Made by a program: the position numbers and the translations under genes. Below are positions 11,860 through 23,935 of a stretch of 64,000 nucleotides of DNA, in pieces (position 1 is the first letter of the stretch; each line of letters starts with the position of its first letter). Where the stretch lies: positions 5,172,225-5,236,224 of the forward strand of contig NC_051438.1 in the NCBI RefSeq assembly GCF_001649575.2, read 5' to 3'. The notes beneath the pieces are model-generated. The model was not told the origin of the DNA. It was given only the letters and a program-made list of their open reading frames with translations, and ran no database searches. Source of the DNA: Kryptolebias marmoratus. Lineage: Eukaryota; Chordata; Actinopteri; Cyprinodontiformes; Rivulidae.

Positions 11860-12180
11860 ACTCTTCGTCACGTCATGCACTGACGTCAGCCTTTTTGTGA
11901 AAGTGCCTTTAGTTTCTTTTGGAGCAAACACTTAACATGACTTCAGTCCAGCCGCTTCGAGTCTGACACGTCCTTCCGGCCGAGTCGTGTAAAAACCCGT
12001 GGCTGATGACGGGACAGAAGCTGGGGGCCGCACGTTGAACCTCCTCCCAGCTCAGCACACAGGGCGAACACAAATCTTCATAATAACCTTCATTTGGTAA
12101 TTTGTGTGCAGAGGTCTGAGAAATAAATTACCGGTCAGTCAGCTGTTACTGAGGGGGATAAGGTGAATTAGAGGCCTAAG
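11860..12180. promoter_or_regulatory. Candidate intronic regulatory element with CRE
   Basis: This is a non-repetitive, complex-sequence block in pcdh10 intron 3. It starts with CACGTCATGCAC and a perfect CRE (TGACGTCA, 11881-11888). Later it has homeodomain-like AAATTACC and a short inverted repeat of CACAAAT and ATTTGTGTG. That it is conserved or active is inference only. Confidence 0.25.
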
Positions 12181-12394
12181 GAGGAGGGTGGAGGAGGGAC
12201 TGAAGAGGAGCTCGTTCGGCTCCCAGTGTGTCAAACACGTTGGATTATTAAAGTGCACTTTAACCGCGATGAGGACAGGAAATCTGTTCTGCACCAGGAT
12301 TCTAATCACATCAGAAATGAGCTCCTAGTTGAGAAACATACACCAAACTAAAAAAAAAAGAAAATTAAAATAAATTTAAAGCCTGTCGCACTGT

Positions 12395-12590
12395 TTTGGT
12401 CAAACCTTGAAAATAACATTACAAACAATCTTGTGCAGTATTATGTGTTAGCCCAGATGTAGTGCAACACAAGCTAATTTTGCACCATTTTCACCAATTT
12501 TAGGTCAACATCTGTGAAATATATTGAGTTGTAGCCTTTTTTGTGTGAGCTAAGGTCGACTGGCAGTGGCAGCCATCTTAGGTGATTTAA
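12395..12590 (-). mobile_element. Copy of palindrome-ended dispersed family
   Basis: Minus-oriented central part: TTGGTCAAACCTTGAAAATAAC through GAGTTGTAGCC to GGCAGCCATCTTAGG. Both ends are missing. Confidence 0.6.
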
Positions 12591-13404
12591 AAAGAGTCCA
12601 AATCTGAAGTTGCATCCTCTTTCCACGTCTATCCATTGGGCTGTTGAAAATAAACGGATGTAAAGGATCCCCGGCTAACAGGATTAGCAGCAGCCCATCT
12701 TCTGCTTCAAGAAGGTTTGTCGGCTGCAGGAAACGTCAATTCATCACGAGTCCCAGCCGCTGTGGAACCGGTCGTTTTTCACCAAAAACCACAAAAACAG
12801 GTAGCGGGCTTCACTTATAAAGCAACAGCTGAGATCAGCACTTGTTCAGACGCTTGTTGTGGTGATAAAACGAGTAGGCCTGCATGGGGAAAGGACACTG
12901 GGAGACGCATAAAACTCTGCATGTTGGTGGATGTATCTGGAGGAGCAGAACCAGAGCAGGGGTTGGGGGGGGGGGGGGTCAAATAATTACCAGGACAAAT
13001 TGAGAGTGCCTAAAATGCCCATCTTAGTGTGGGTGGATGTTTTCAGCTAGTTCTCTGGGTAATGACGAGGACATTTAAACTGCATTCTGTGATGAAAAAA
13101 AGCATCCACGATCCTCTTTTTCATCGTTTTCACTAAACAACAACATAAATCTTCAAAGAACCGATGCAGTCACACAAACACGCTGCTCTTTGCTTCAGAT
13201 AATTATCTGTACTGTGCCGTATTTGTTTATCCAAATTCTGCTTCTGACCTTTAAAACAAATTCTGCCGTCCTCGTTTTACACCATTTCTTGCTCTTCGCT
13301 GCACACCTTAATACCTGGAAAACAATCGTTGCTTTTTATTCAAACAGAGACGATGTTTCTTCTGTTTTGGATCCGAATGAGGAAAATTGCAATATCAATT
13401 AAAG

Positions 13405-13640
13405 TCACAGTAAAACTGACTGATTTATAGCCGTTTTTGTGTTTAATAAGGTTGCCTAAATGGGATTGACATCAAGAGTTAATGAGTTGTAGATGTACAT
13501 CCAATGATTACTTTTTTGCAAGTTTCATTAAAATCCATCCTGTGGTTCCGAAGATAATTTGCTAACGGTACAGGCAAGCAAACACACGAAAACAAGTAGA
13601 AACATTCTTGCTTTGCCTCTCAGCGGAGGGTGGTAATAAT
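13405..13640 (-). mobile_element. Copy of palindrome-ended dispersed family
   Basis: Minus-oriented 5' half with TTCATTAAAATCCATCC, the AATTTGCTAACGG variant and CAGCGGAGGGTGG at the edge. Confidence 0.65.
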
Positions 13641-15082
13641 GTTGATCTGACCATGACGAGCTGGGGACTTTTTAAGGTGTGTGCATCTTTTCAGACAACA
13701 ACTAGTGGCTTTGACACAAACGAGACAAACAAGCATTCAAGTTCTCGCTCACATCTAGGGACAATTAAGAGTTACCAATGAACCAATGAACAGGAGGTTC
13801 AAAAGCAAAAACATCCCCATATAAAACCTTCATTCAGCCACATTTTCGTTGGCTACTTTTCGTTGATTGATCAAAAATATTTTCAGGGATTGAAGTTCTC
13901 CGTCGCCACAACGTTTGTCCGTCATCTTTAAAAATGAGAAGGAAAAAAAAAAAAAAACATGTTTTTTGTTGTGGTCCTGTTAAAGCCATTTGATCTAACC
14001 ATGAAACAGGGATTAAACTGACGCTGCCTTCAACAAATAAAGCCAACCAGAGCCAAAGTTTTAGCCAGTCAGAGCAGTGTTGCTAATTTAGAGGCTTTGT
14101 CGTGATATATAGTGTGTTTTCTAAGTACTATTTTTCAAAAAAGCAACTTTTTCTCATGTTTTTGGAGACTTCTGAAGTCTGACGTTCTTTCCGACCAGCA
14201 GCAGGTGCTGCAGTGGACCCTCCTTCATATGATTAAGTTTTGAAAAAAAAAATTTCATCAAAAGATCCTTTTTTTCTTTAATCCCTGTATCTTGAAAACG
14301 AGCATCCTTGTGTTATGCCTGATCTGCATGGCGATGCAAAATCTCATTTTACTCACAATAAATGGTGATTTTCTTCCACCCTGAGTTTGTTTGTGGTCAT
14401 TTTCGTCACTCCACAGGCACAGCCATCTTTGAGCAAGCAAGCGCTGTTGTTGTAACACCAACACTGATTGGACAAGAGTTCTCATTTATTCTCCGAGGCT
14501 TCTGATTGGTCGATGTTGGGGGCGGGATACTACGTCGTTTTCCAGGCAGTGCGTGACAGATGCTGGAGTGTCCGAGAAAAGAACGGACAAAACGAGGAAA
14601 GCTGGCCTCCTTAGTTTTGTTACATTACGTGGTAAATGAAGGTTAATTTGCCCAATGTTTTGTTGTGTGGTTTATTTAGTTTATTTAGCACACCTAGTAT
14701 AGCTCTCCTCTCAGTTGAGTGAATTCTGCCAACCAAAAGGAAAGCCAAGACAATGCAATTTAAATCTCCAGTCAATAAGTTTTTATTTAAATCTATTATA
14801 CAAGATTACTTATTTCAGGTTTACTGCCATGGGAGATAGTTCCTTGTCTTGGCTAAATGAATTCTCCATCTGATTGTCTGAAAACTCTCCCAGTCCTTCC
14901 AAAGAGCCAAAGATTCTCAGAAATTGTCCTCAAAAACTGCTGCTTTTGGACATTTCAAACACCCTCCCAGCCTTGTTCCAAATGCCAGGAAAATGCATTT
15001 CTGATGTTCTAAATTTCAAGCTCCCCCACCCATGGTCAGCTTTGCCCGGTTGATTGTAAGGCTACTCCTGAACCCTCTGCTA

Positions 15083-15253
15083 ACATGCGTGTTTTGGGTC
15101 TGTGGGAAAAAAACAGGAGTACCTGGAAAAACCCCACGAGTTTACAGGTAGAACATGAAAACTTCACACAGAAAGGCCCCAGGCTGGAAGGCAAACCTGT
15201 CACCTTATCACTGTGAGACAAAAGCACTAACCACTGCACCTCCGTGCCACCCA
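15083..15253 (-). mobile_element. tRNA-derived SINE
   Basis: Read on the minus strand it starts TGGGTGGCACGGAGGTGCAG, then TGGTTAGTGC (A-box-like), a degraded B box, and GGGGCCTTTCTGTGTGAAG. This layout matches a very common fish tRNA-derived SINE. It lies in pcdh10 intron 3. Confidence 0.65.
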
Positions 15254-15504
15254 GTTAAAGGACAGAGCAATCAAAATATCCAATTAGCTTTGTAAAACAT
15301 TCAACACTGTAAAACATCCTTATACATGGTAAAACATCCAAAGACACTGTAAAACATCTGACTGTATTTGTAAAATACCCGACTCCTACAGTAAAACATA
15401 TAACTACTACTGTAAAGCAAGAAGGAAAAGAACTGACAGAGCAATGAATGTTTCCGTAAATTCCCAGAACTATTATTGTTTCTCTGCCTGTATGCAACAT
15501 TAAA

Positions 15505-15950
15505 GGTTCGTTGTCGCCCACCACTGGAGGACCTGGTTTGTGTGTGTGTTCATTTGTTTGTTAACAAAATATGTCATGAACCACTGGATGGATTCTAATG
15601 AAACTTTATGAAAGTAATTGGCTTTACGTCTACAACTGATTGGCATTTGGACCAAACCCAATTCAAGATGGTTGCCACAGCTAATCAATATTATCCTAAA
15701 CAAAAATGGTTCAACCTCTGTGAATTTTACAGCTATTGAGCTCAAATCTGGTGTGGAAATAGCTGCCAATCATTGGCATCACATCGTGTAAACACCAACA
15801 GATCACAAAATGAAATTGAACATAATGTTATTGACAAGCTTTGACCAAAATGGCTACAACTCCATCATTTCTCAACGTAAGATGATCTTACTTTAAAACT
15901 CTCACATGGAAGGCAGTGGGTGACAGGCATTCCTTAAAAATATTCAGACT
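15505..15950 (+). mobile_element. Near full-length copy of palindrome-ended family
   Basis: Plus-oriented copy: TCGCCCACCACTGG start, GT-rich stretch, ATGAACCACTGGATGGATTC, CAAGATGGTTGCCACAGC, TGACCAAAATGGCTACAAC, ending in GGCATTCCTTAAAAA where the second palindrome arm is lost. Confidence 0.75.
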
Positions 15951-16339
15951 ATAATTGTTACATGTAGATGAAAAGGAAAAGTGATTTAACTCCCAATATA
16001 CAGCAAAGAGAAGGGAGTCCTGCGTGTGCAGGTTAATTCATTGTTCTGATGGATGATGGGTTTATTTAATCTGAACATTTAAACACAGATGCAGACGCTG
16101 TTCGACTTCAGCATGTCTGCTGACAAACTTCATTATCACACACAGACGAAAGCTCGTTCTGTTTTTTCTTTCCCTGCGCTGTGGGAGCAGAACAATGCGA
16201 TGCAAAGCCACACCATCAATTATACTAATCAAACAATGACTTAATCCCCAGGAAATAATCTGTTTCAAACTATTCCACTGACTGATAACTTTGTAACAGA
16301 CTAACACCATCCTGTTTGCCTCAGCAAGGAGACTCAAAG

Positions 16340-16630
16340 TCAGCGGTGAAATGCCACAGGAGCTGGCTCTCACTGTGGTGCGACTCTCAGCTACTGCCAC
16401 ACCAAATTCGAGCCCACTATCTGCAGGTTTCACTGAGTTATAGCCAGTTCTGTGTTTGAGAGGATCCCCTCGCTGAGGCAGCAATCTTGAACTGGGTTGA
16501 CTCCAAAAATCCATCAGTTGTAATTGTACATCCAGTAAATACTTCCTGAGAATTTCATTCTAATCCATCCAGTGGATCAAGAGATATTTTGCTAACAGAC
16601 ACACACACACCCATGGGTAAAAGCATTTAT
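16340..16630 (-). mobile_element. Copy of palindrome-ended dispersed family
   Basis: Minus-oriented copy from CTCTCAGCTACTGCCACACC to GAGATATTTTGCTAACAGAC and an (AC)n tract. Confidence 0.7.
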
Positions 16631-16639
16631 TACGCTTTT

Positions 16640-18730
16640 ATTTTCAGCACCATGTGATGAGCTGTTATTTTGTTAAAAACAATTCAATTCTGCTTGGACA
16701 AACTTGAAGGTTGGAAATAAAACGATGTGTAAAACTTGGGGGTCTCAACAGACACCCCTTCCTGACCCCCAGCACGTCCGACACTGCCTTCTTTTCTTCT
16801 CCTACAAGGAGCTGTTTTCATTTCAACACTAAATTCTGATACGGTCCACTCAAACCAGGGTAACTAATTGAGATTTTACATGCGACCATTTGGTTTATTT
16901 GGTGTAAAAGAAGAGCTCCGTGACCTGAAAGTAGCCATGGGGGAAATTCCCCTACATTATTATGTTTGTTAAAAAAACTAAATCATTGGTTAGTTGTACA
17001 TTTTATCCTCCAGATAACCTCCAGTCAGTCATGACTTGTCTCCCAGAAAAGTAACACTCGTCTCTGTTTTCAGGCTAACGCTGTTCTGAAACTAACGTTT
17101 ACGGCAAGCTGCAAGAGTTCGCTTGCTAGCAGGTGAAATATATGTACAGCTGGCTGCAGGCCCGCTTCAGAAGCTAATAACCAGATAATTAATTATCTAA
17201 TGTTAGCGTGTCAGGCTCCTAATGTTACTTTCTACAGAGCAGAAGTAAAATTGTACACGATTACTTTAAAATGATTGATAAGCTGATCTGGTGCTGTAAT
17301 TCACTTTAGTTTGCTACTTGTGTGGAGCTGGTGGAGCTGATATAAGAGGACAACAGCTTTTCCTTCTTATTCCTCCTGAAGGGAAACACACCCCATGTCT
17401 AAAGTACACAAACATAAAACAGCCTGTTAAGGGAGAAACTTCAGCTCATATTTATGTGAAGAACTGCCTACAGTGTCATTAAACAAGCTGCTCGTGGTGA
17501 ATTAGGTCCTTAATGTCGTCTACAATCTGTTTGAGGAGATCACTGTTCTAAAACAGCCTGCTCACTCTCTGGTGTTAAAACGTAAGCTTCACACTTGTCA
17601 TATAATGAAACATTATACTGTGATCTTAAATATCAATGTAAATGAAAGGTTAGAAACAAAAAGGCTGGTCACATAGTGTTTTTTGGGGGTTTTTTTAACA
17701 AAAAAAAGGTGTGTGAGAGCAACGTGAGTGTTTTTGAGCTGAACAGACATTTTGGCTAATGCTGGATGAAATAAGGTCCTAAAGAGAAAGTTTTGTAACT
17801 AAGTACTGCTGGTTTTATATTAGTATTTAGCTACTGTTTTTAATAGGACAACAAATAAAATGTATTCAAACCCCAGGCCTCCAGAATGGCCTCTCCATTC
17901 CCCTTATCCTGTCACAGGACTTCATGCTGACTGTTCCTCAGAAGGCTTCGGTCAAGAGTCTGACGGGACTTTGATTTCTTTCATTCCTGATTTTGCTCCC
18001 TCATTTTATGATATAATCAGGCGCACATGAGACCAGAATGTGTGCAAATTAGACAGCGACAATCAGGGGATTGTCTTTTCTTTCCACATGAAGGCAGTCC
18101 CATCCAATACAGACACACGCTTCGAACAGGTCCTACAGTTATATCTTTGTTTTAACATCATGTCTGCCATCTCTGCTGTACATATTTAACCAGTGCTGAT
18201 GAACTGGATAAAACTACATTACTTTTTTTTCATTGTAGAGGCACTAAGATAAAACAAATTAGTGTTTTGAATTTATAAATATATATTGCAAATTGTGTAT
18301 TTTGAAGAGTATTTTTTGACTTATTTTTCCTGTGGCGGGGGTGTCATCAGGGAGACACTGTTCCACACCTCCCCCTTCTCAGAGGGAGTTTCTGTTTTTA
18401 GTTCAGAAATTTTCAGAAGGAAAACAGCAACTTGGTCCTGCTAGCGTTAAGGTTAGTTTGCAAAACTGTAAATGAGGCAACAATTAGAAAGACACACAGT
18501 CTAATCCCAAAATATTTAAAAAAGAAAAGTTCTTTAATTTGAATATTTCCTCCCTGCTGACTTTATTTGACTTGCAGCTAATATTTAAGGTACTCACTGC
18601 AAAGTTATGAAGAGCGGAGTAAAAAAATTATAAACCAAGAAAGACAAAATCTACACAGTATTTTTCTCACATGATGGTTAATGTGTCCTTAAATTAAAAC
18701 TTTGGAAAGACAATCTGCCAACTACCACAT
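16640..18730. other. Unique intronic DNA, no gene seen
   Basis: No coding frame or repeat family is recognised. It contains a 16-bp palindrome of homeodomain type (AGATAATTAATTATCT, 17183-17198) and a non-repetitive block at about 17880-18110 that could be a conserved element. Confidence 0.6.
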
Positions 18731-19039
18731 GCTCTGGTTTAACCTATGGAAAGAACTGAAGTGAGGTCAAAGGTTAAACTTACCAGCCATATTTGTTTAC
18801 CTACACCAGCTTGATGTAGATCAATCACATGACTCAAGCTTCTGAGTGCTTTGTTTACACTCAATGAGTACCTGCATTTCATAATTGCATTTGCTATAAT
18901 TGGAAAACAACTGAAGTAAACTCTTTCAACCTGTACCGTTTGAAATAATTCAGTGTCTGTTATCATAATATTAGATTCTTCCATGTTTAAGATGAGAAAT
19001 AAAGTTTAGAATGTATGATTATGGATACTGACAACTATA

Positions 19040-19200
19040 AATTCTCCCTAGGAGTGAGTGAGAGAGTGAATGGGTATTTGTCTCTATGTGTCCCTGTGAT
19101 GGACTACAGACCAGTCCAGGGTGTCCCCCGCCTCTCACACAGTGACTGCTGGAGTTAGGCACCAGCTCCCTGTGCCCAGAAAGGAAAAGGGGGTAAAAAG
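19040..19200 (+). repeat. Dispersed short repeat (SINE-like)
   Basis: GTGAATGGGTATTTGTCTCT, CCCTGTGATGGACTACAGAC and GGCACCAGCTCCCTGTG match a ubiquitous fish repeat. Related pieces occur at 3670-3770 and 58550-58640. Confidence 0.6.
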
Positions 19201-19675
19201 AACGGGTGGATTATGGAAATTCAACCCCTCCAACCTGTTGTTTTTACCTCTTTTGGGAGGGTCCTTGTCTTACTTAGAGGGGTTAAACCCTCCCCGTAAT
19301 TCGAACCATCAGAGCAGCCAGGCGTTCAGCTGTGCTGATGACAAAGAAGTTGTCTGTCAGAGTTAGAACTGTTTCTCTGTCTGACTAAATCAGACAGAAG
19401 GGAGTACAAACTCTGAGCAGCATCATGCTGTGGAGCATAAGACATCCACGAGTTCAGAAAGCCTGTCCTCTCCTGCTCTGCACTGATGTCTGCCCGGTGT
19501 GTGGGGCGCCATTACAACATTTTTAGGCTGAAAAGACATCTGGGCTAAAAGTGAAAATCGTCTGATTTTCGGTCTGCATTTCACCACAGCTGGTTGAAAA
19601 CCAAACTAAAATCCGTATTCTAGCAGGGCTCAAACATGAGTCCTCTGAATAATGAGTATGTTGTGTATTCCTGTA

Positions 19676-19745
19676 ACCAGGGGTCTGCAACCTGTGGCTC
19701 TAGGGCCACATGCAGCCCTTTGGTCCCTCTGCAGAGGCTCGCCGT
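19676..19745. mobile_element. hAT-like terminal fragment
   Basis: CAGGGGTCTGCAACCTGTGG, CTCTAGGGCCACATGCAGCC resembles the end of common vertebrate hAT elements (GGGGTCTGCAACCTGCGGCT type). No transposase remains. Confidence 0.5.
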
Positions 19746-19910
19746 AGCTTTGGCCAAAAGTGACATACAGTAGATTTACATCCCATGATTACTTCTAAGA
19801 GATTCGTTAACACTCATTCAGTGGTTTATGAGATATTTTGCTTACACACACACACACACACACACACACAAAGAGATGTGCACACAAGCATTATTGTCCA
19901 CCCTCACCTT
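19746..19910 (-). mobile_element. Copy of palindrome-ended dispersed family with (CA)n
   Basis: Minus-oriented 5' portion with TTATGAGATATTTTGCTTAC followed by a pure CA tract (19844-19870), the expansion point seen in other copies. Confidence 0.6.
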
Positions 19911-20583
19911 TCAGCAGCGGACAACAGAGAGGTCGGTATGAAATGATACAATCAGTGGGGAGCTAGGCAGAGGTGAGCACTTACAGATTAACAGTAAAAA
20001 ATAAAAATAAAAAATGAATGAATGAATGGAATGAAGCGATGAATTGGCTGTTTTGTCTGCAGCAGCCTCAGCCTGTTTGGTCTGCATCCCGGTGCCTCGG
20101 TGTGAGTGCAGCCTCGTTAAAACGCTCGTCACATCCTGACGAGTGAGCAAGCTCCTCATTACGACCGTCATATATTTACACAGCAGAGGTGCGTTTGTTT
20201 TCCCACCAACAGCAGATCGACACGAAGCAGGAATAACTCCACGGTTAAAAAAGAGACGTTCCCATCAGACACTTTGTGAGGACAGGATCTGAACCTCAGA
20301 GACAGTAACATAAGTCGCTGCTTAAACACTGACTGCTGGACTCTGTGGAACTCAAACCATCCTAACTCCTGCTTGAAATAAAAAACACTTTGGTTTGACC
20401 AGCCTGACTTGATTCCAGGACTGGAGGGGACTCTGGACCCGCGCTGCATGACAACTACATGCAAATCAGCAAATCCTACCCCCTTCTTATAGAACCCAGA
20501 GAGCCACTCATTTACACTGAAGCATGCACAACAAACGGAAAGGATTTCACCGAGGCAGCAGGAGCGAGGCGTTCTTCTCCTAC

Positions 20584-20690
20584 CAGAGGAATGTCCTCGA
20601 TTCGTGGCGTCGTGGTCACTGTCCCCCTGCTCGCTGTCTCCGTGGCCACTGTCTTTAGAGCTGACCAGATCTGCCTCCTGAAAGGCTGAG
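20584..20690 (-). CDS. pcdh10: Protocadherin-10, exon 3 (107 nt)
   Basis: This exon encodes the acidic, Ser/His-rich linker SAFQEADLVSSKDSGHGDSE, continuing QGDSDHDATNRGHSS, conserved in PCDH10 between the two cytoplasmic motifs. The acceptor is GTGTTTTCAG|C and the donor TCTG|GTAGGAG. It starts with the last base of the split Ser codon and ends with one base of a Gly codon, in phase with exon 4. Only 130 nt of intron separate it from exon 2, whereas the next intron is 12.6 kb. Confidence 0.95.
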
Positions 20691-20820
20691 CTGAAAACAC
20701 AGTCACGTCAAAGCATTAAAACTTTTCATCCTGGCTGATCCCATCCTCCAAAGTGTTAAAGCAGAAGGCAGATGTGAGCGCAGACTTGGTGCAGAACAGA
20801 AGACCCGGCTCTGGGTTTAC
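20691..20820 (-). other. pcdh10 intron 2 (130 nt)
   Basis: This is a minimal teleost-style intron between the 59-nt and 107-nt exons, GTAAAC to TTTTCAG. Nothing else is visible in it. Confidence 0.9.
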
Positions 20821-20879
20821 CTGTTGACCCGCCTCGGCCTGTCCACCAGGTAGCTGAGTTCACTTCGCTGATGTTTGGT
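20821..20879 (-). CDS. pcdh10: Protocadherin-10, exon 2 (59 nt)
   Basis: This short coding exon adds TKHQRSELSYLVDRPRRVN to the cytoplasmic tail, nearly identical to the mammalian PCDH10 segment that follows SNGSILSNE. The acceptor reads CTCTCTTTCAG|ACC and the donor AACAG|GTAAAC. It enters in phase 0 from exon 1 and leaves with two bases (AG), which the first base of exon 3 completes to Ser. It is too short to stand out as an open reading frame. Confidence 0.95.
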
Positions 20880-22652
20880 CTGAAAGAGAGAAAGCTGCTG
20901 TTCAGTGCGATGTTTAAGCGCCTAACGGACCAGTTAGCAGATAAAAACATACAGAACACATGTGTGTGCCATGATTGTTCTGGGATTAAAACACAGACAG
21001 AATTGCGGATCTGAATGTTAAAAATTTTGTTTACAGTAAAAAGTGGAATGGTCTGGATTTTTTTTTTTTTTTCAATATAAGAATGTTACTTAAAATGCTA
21101 AGTTTTTGTCACGTTTCATGTTCACATTGAACAATAGTATTGTATTTTGTCCACCGCAGGCTCCTGTAGCCTCCTGCCTGTGTCCGCTGCAGGCCACAAC
21201 GAATTATAACGTTTAACATTTAGCACAAAGTTTAAATGTCAACAACTGTTTGGTGAGATTTGACAGCACATAAATCAGTGCAACAGAGATAAAATGTCAC
21301 AACTGAGCAGTCAAATGAAAATAGAGGAGCTAATGTTTGCGTAGCACTTCAGCTAACTCGAGCTAACGTTAGCGTAGCACTCAAGGTAATGTTAGCTTAG
21401 CACTTCAGCTAAATTACCAACACGAAAACACGTCAACACAACTTCTGAATTAGTTGTATGTGCAGGTAAAGATGTTCCACTACAAAAAAATAAGAATCCT
21501 ACGCCTGTTTTAGACAAAGCTTTGTCTAAGTCAAGCTGAAAGCTGTTCGACAAAACTTCCACTAAAACATAAGTTATTGTAAACAAAACAACACAACATC
21601 CTCCTTCATGAATCAAATCACACATTAATAACAAAATACATTCATTTTACAGGATATTTTATGTACTAAAAATAAATTATAATATGACTTTTGGGTTTTA
21701 TATGTGAAGAACATGTATTGTATTAGTCTCACCTGAAACGCACATGTGAGGAATATTTTTCCACTAGAATGTTTTTTTTATTATTAACTTACACAGAGTT
21801 GCTCCATACTATTTCAAATTTCCACCCTTTTCTGGACTCACATTTAAAGATTTCTTTGTTCATTTTCAGGCCTTTTAAGAAGCTTAAAAACACAGATGTA
21901 CAGAACATTAGGTATACAAAAACCAGATAACAAGAAATCACATAACCTTTCTTAAAAATACAAATGTTACCTGTGTTCTTAATGGGTTTATAGACCAAAT
22001 CACACAGCACAATATAATGTTTGTTTTGCTCAACTCTGTTTCCATTTACGGGAGAATTCAAAGAAAAAAAAGGAAATTTTGTTTTAGGGTTGGACTAACC
22101 TGTGTTTTGGCAAATAATCTTCATTTACACTATACAGTAGATTTTTTAACTAAGTCCACAAAGTGTTTTAGTGTGTGAACAAAAATATGTTCCTATTTCA
22201 TATATAATTAAAGGCTTGCATGAGCAATTTAAATTTTTATGTCTGAGAAAATAGAAAGGTAAAGTGTGGAAAGAACAACGTTTAAAAATACTGTATTTTA
22301 GTTTTCTACAATTATCCCAAACTATAAAACAAGTAAATTTTTAGTTTTTAAATAAAGAATTACATGTTCTGTTGCACCGTTTTTGGTGTATTTTTAAAAT
22401 GTGTTGTATTTAAGAAATTGTGGATGCTTTATTATTAAATCAATAACATTTTAATTATCCACCCTATAATCAGACACTTCTTAGTAAAAAAAAAAAAAAG
22501 TGGTTACATGATAAAACATGGCAGACTGTAGAGAAAATGTTGCCGAGGAACAAAATGTAGTCGTGCTTGTGTTCAGGCTGCCGTGGGCATCGCACACATC
22601 TGTGTTACTGCAACTCAGCAACATTGTGATCAATAACCTTAATCTTAATGTT

Positions 22653-22690
<38 letters not shown>

Positions 22691-22693
22691 ACA
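22653..22693. repeat. (CT)n(CA)n compound microsatellite
   Basis: CT tract followed directly by a CA tract, in pcdh10 intron 1. Confidence 0.95.
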
Positions 22694-23069
22694 GCCAATA
22701 TACGCTTCTTGTGCACCAATGGTTTGAAACAGGAGAAAACACAACATAAATGTGGAGTTTCTTATTTAGATTCCACCTCCCAACATGTCAGAAATCTGTC
22801 ATCGTGTACACTAACGCTCATTAAGAGCTGAGCCGGGGGAAATGGCTCCTGTATGACACATTAATGAAAATGAAAATAACTTCCTTGGTGTAATAGCAGA
22901 TGACTAAATAAGCTGTAAAACCTCAAACACAACCCGTACGCAGGGAAAGTGTAAGAAGCATCTCCATATGGAGTAAGAGAAAACAAGTCCTGGAGCATCG
23001 GGGCCACCTGATCTGAATTACTGAGCAGAGGTTTACGGCAACTCCTATAAAAATACATCATCTTCATTA

Positions 23070-23450
23070 ACAATATTGCAGCAAAGAGCCTTAGGGATAA
23101 TTCATAAAGCTGGCTTTAGACATGATGTCTAAAGCCACACTCATACATATTTTTATAATCAAGATTATTAAAACTCACTGATCCGGTTCATTTTTTTTTA
23201 GCTCACAAATGCTGTAAAAATGTTTTTCTTTTCGAGGAGAAAAATAAAGTCTGAAGAAGGAGTCAAACTTGTTCGAACGGCACTAAAACGCCATTTCTGT
23301 TTGTGGAGTTAAGCCGTGGAATGGGTGAAATACTGAGTCCAAACATGATCTGGTTCCAAACGTGGTACAAAGATAGGGTTTTTATGAGAGATGCTGAGGC
23401 AGAGGTTGGTCTGACATATATGAACATGTATGTTTGCATATACACACTCA
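23070..23450 (+). pseudogene. LINE RT C-terminal fragment
   Basis: The translation starts NILQQRALGIIHKAGFRHDV and later gives RTALKRHFCLWS, the region after the RT domain of a fish LINE (LQKRALRIIHKAGFR-type). There are several in-frame stops. Confidence 0.6.
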
Positions 23451-23597
23451 TATATAAATAGTACACATGCTTGCATGTTTTAGGGCTGCTACTAATCACT
23501 GCCAAAATCAACATAATCAATTACGATGATCTGTGGACGCCAATATTTTTATTCTGAGCATAATTTTCATGATGTTTTCTTTTCATAATTTACACTA

Positions 23598-23935
23598 GGG
23601 GTTTCCAACTCCTAGGCCGAGGACCAGTACCAGGCCTTGGAACCTTCGCACCAGGCCGCACAGAAATAATCAACTTTTCTTTCTATATATCTATCTAACA
23701 AATCTGTATAAATGCTTTTATATACGTTACAGTGGGGTTAGGGCTATTTGTTTTAGAACAATGACCACTTCTGTTCGCGCCTCTTTCCCTTCGCGTCACT
23801 CGGTCGCAGTTATTTTTCCGCAAACTAGCAAACCTACAAGCTAACCCTAGCAAAAATGAGTAAAAACCAAACTTCACTGGGGAGCTTCTTTTCCCAGTGG
23901 CTCTGTGGAAACTGGTCTGTGATGTAAAGACAACG
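23598..23935 (+). mobile_element. 5' end of a hAT-like element
   Basis: It begins with GGGGTTTCCAACTCCTAGGC, CGAGGACCAGTACCAGGCC, a typical vertebrate hAT end (GGGGTTCCCAACCCC, GGACCGGTACCGGGCC). At 23856 a short frame MSKNQTSLGSFFSQWL resembles the N-terminus of hAT transposases but stops after 23 codons. The rest of the element is absent. Confidence 0.55.

Larger units (their letters stand above)
7947..20583 (-). other. pcdh10 intron 3
   Basis: This 12.6-kb intron is bounded by GT-AG sites that match exons 3 and 4. It holds at least seven copies of the dispersed family with the palindromic 3' end, two tRNA-like or satellite-like short repeats, several microsatellites and a 522-N gap. The stretches 10111-10700, 14050-15040, 16640-18700 and 20170-20560 show no recognisable gene or repeat. 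Confidence 0.85.
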
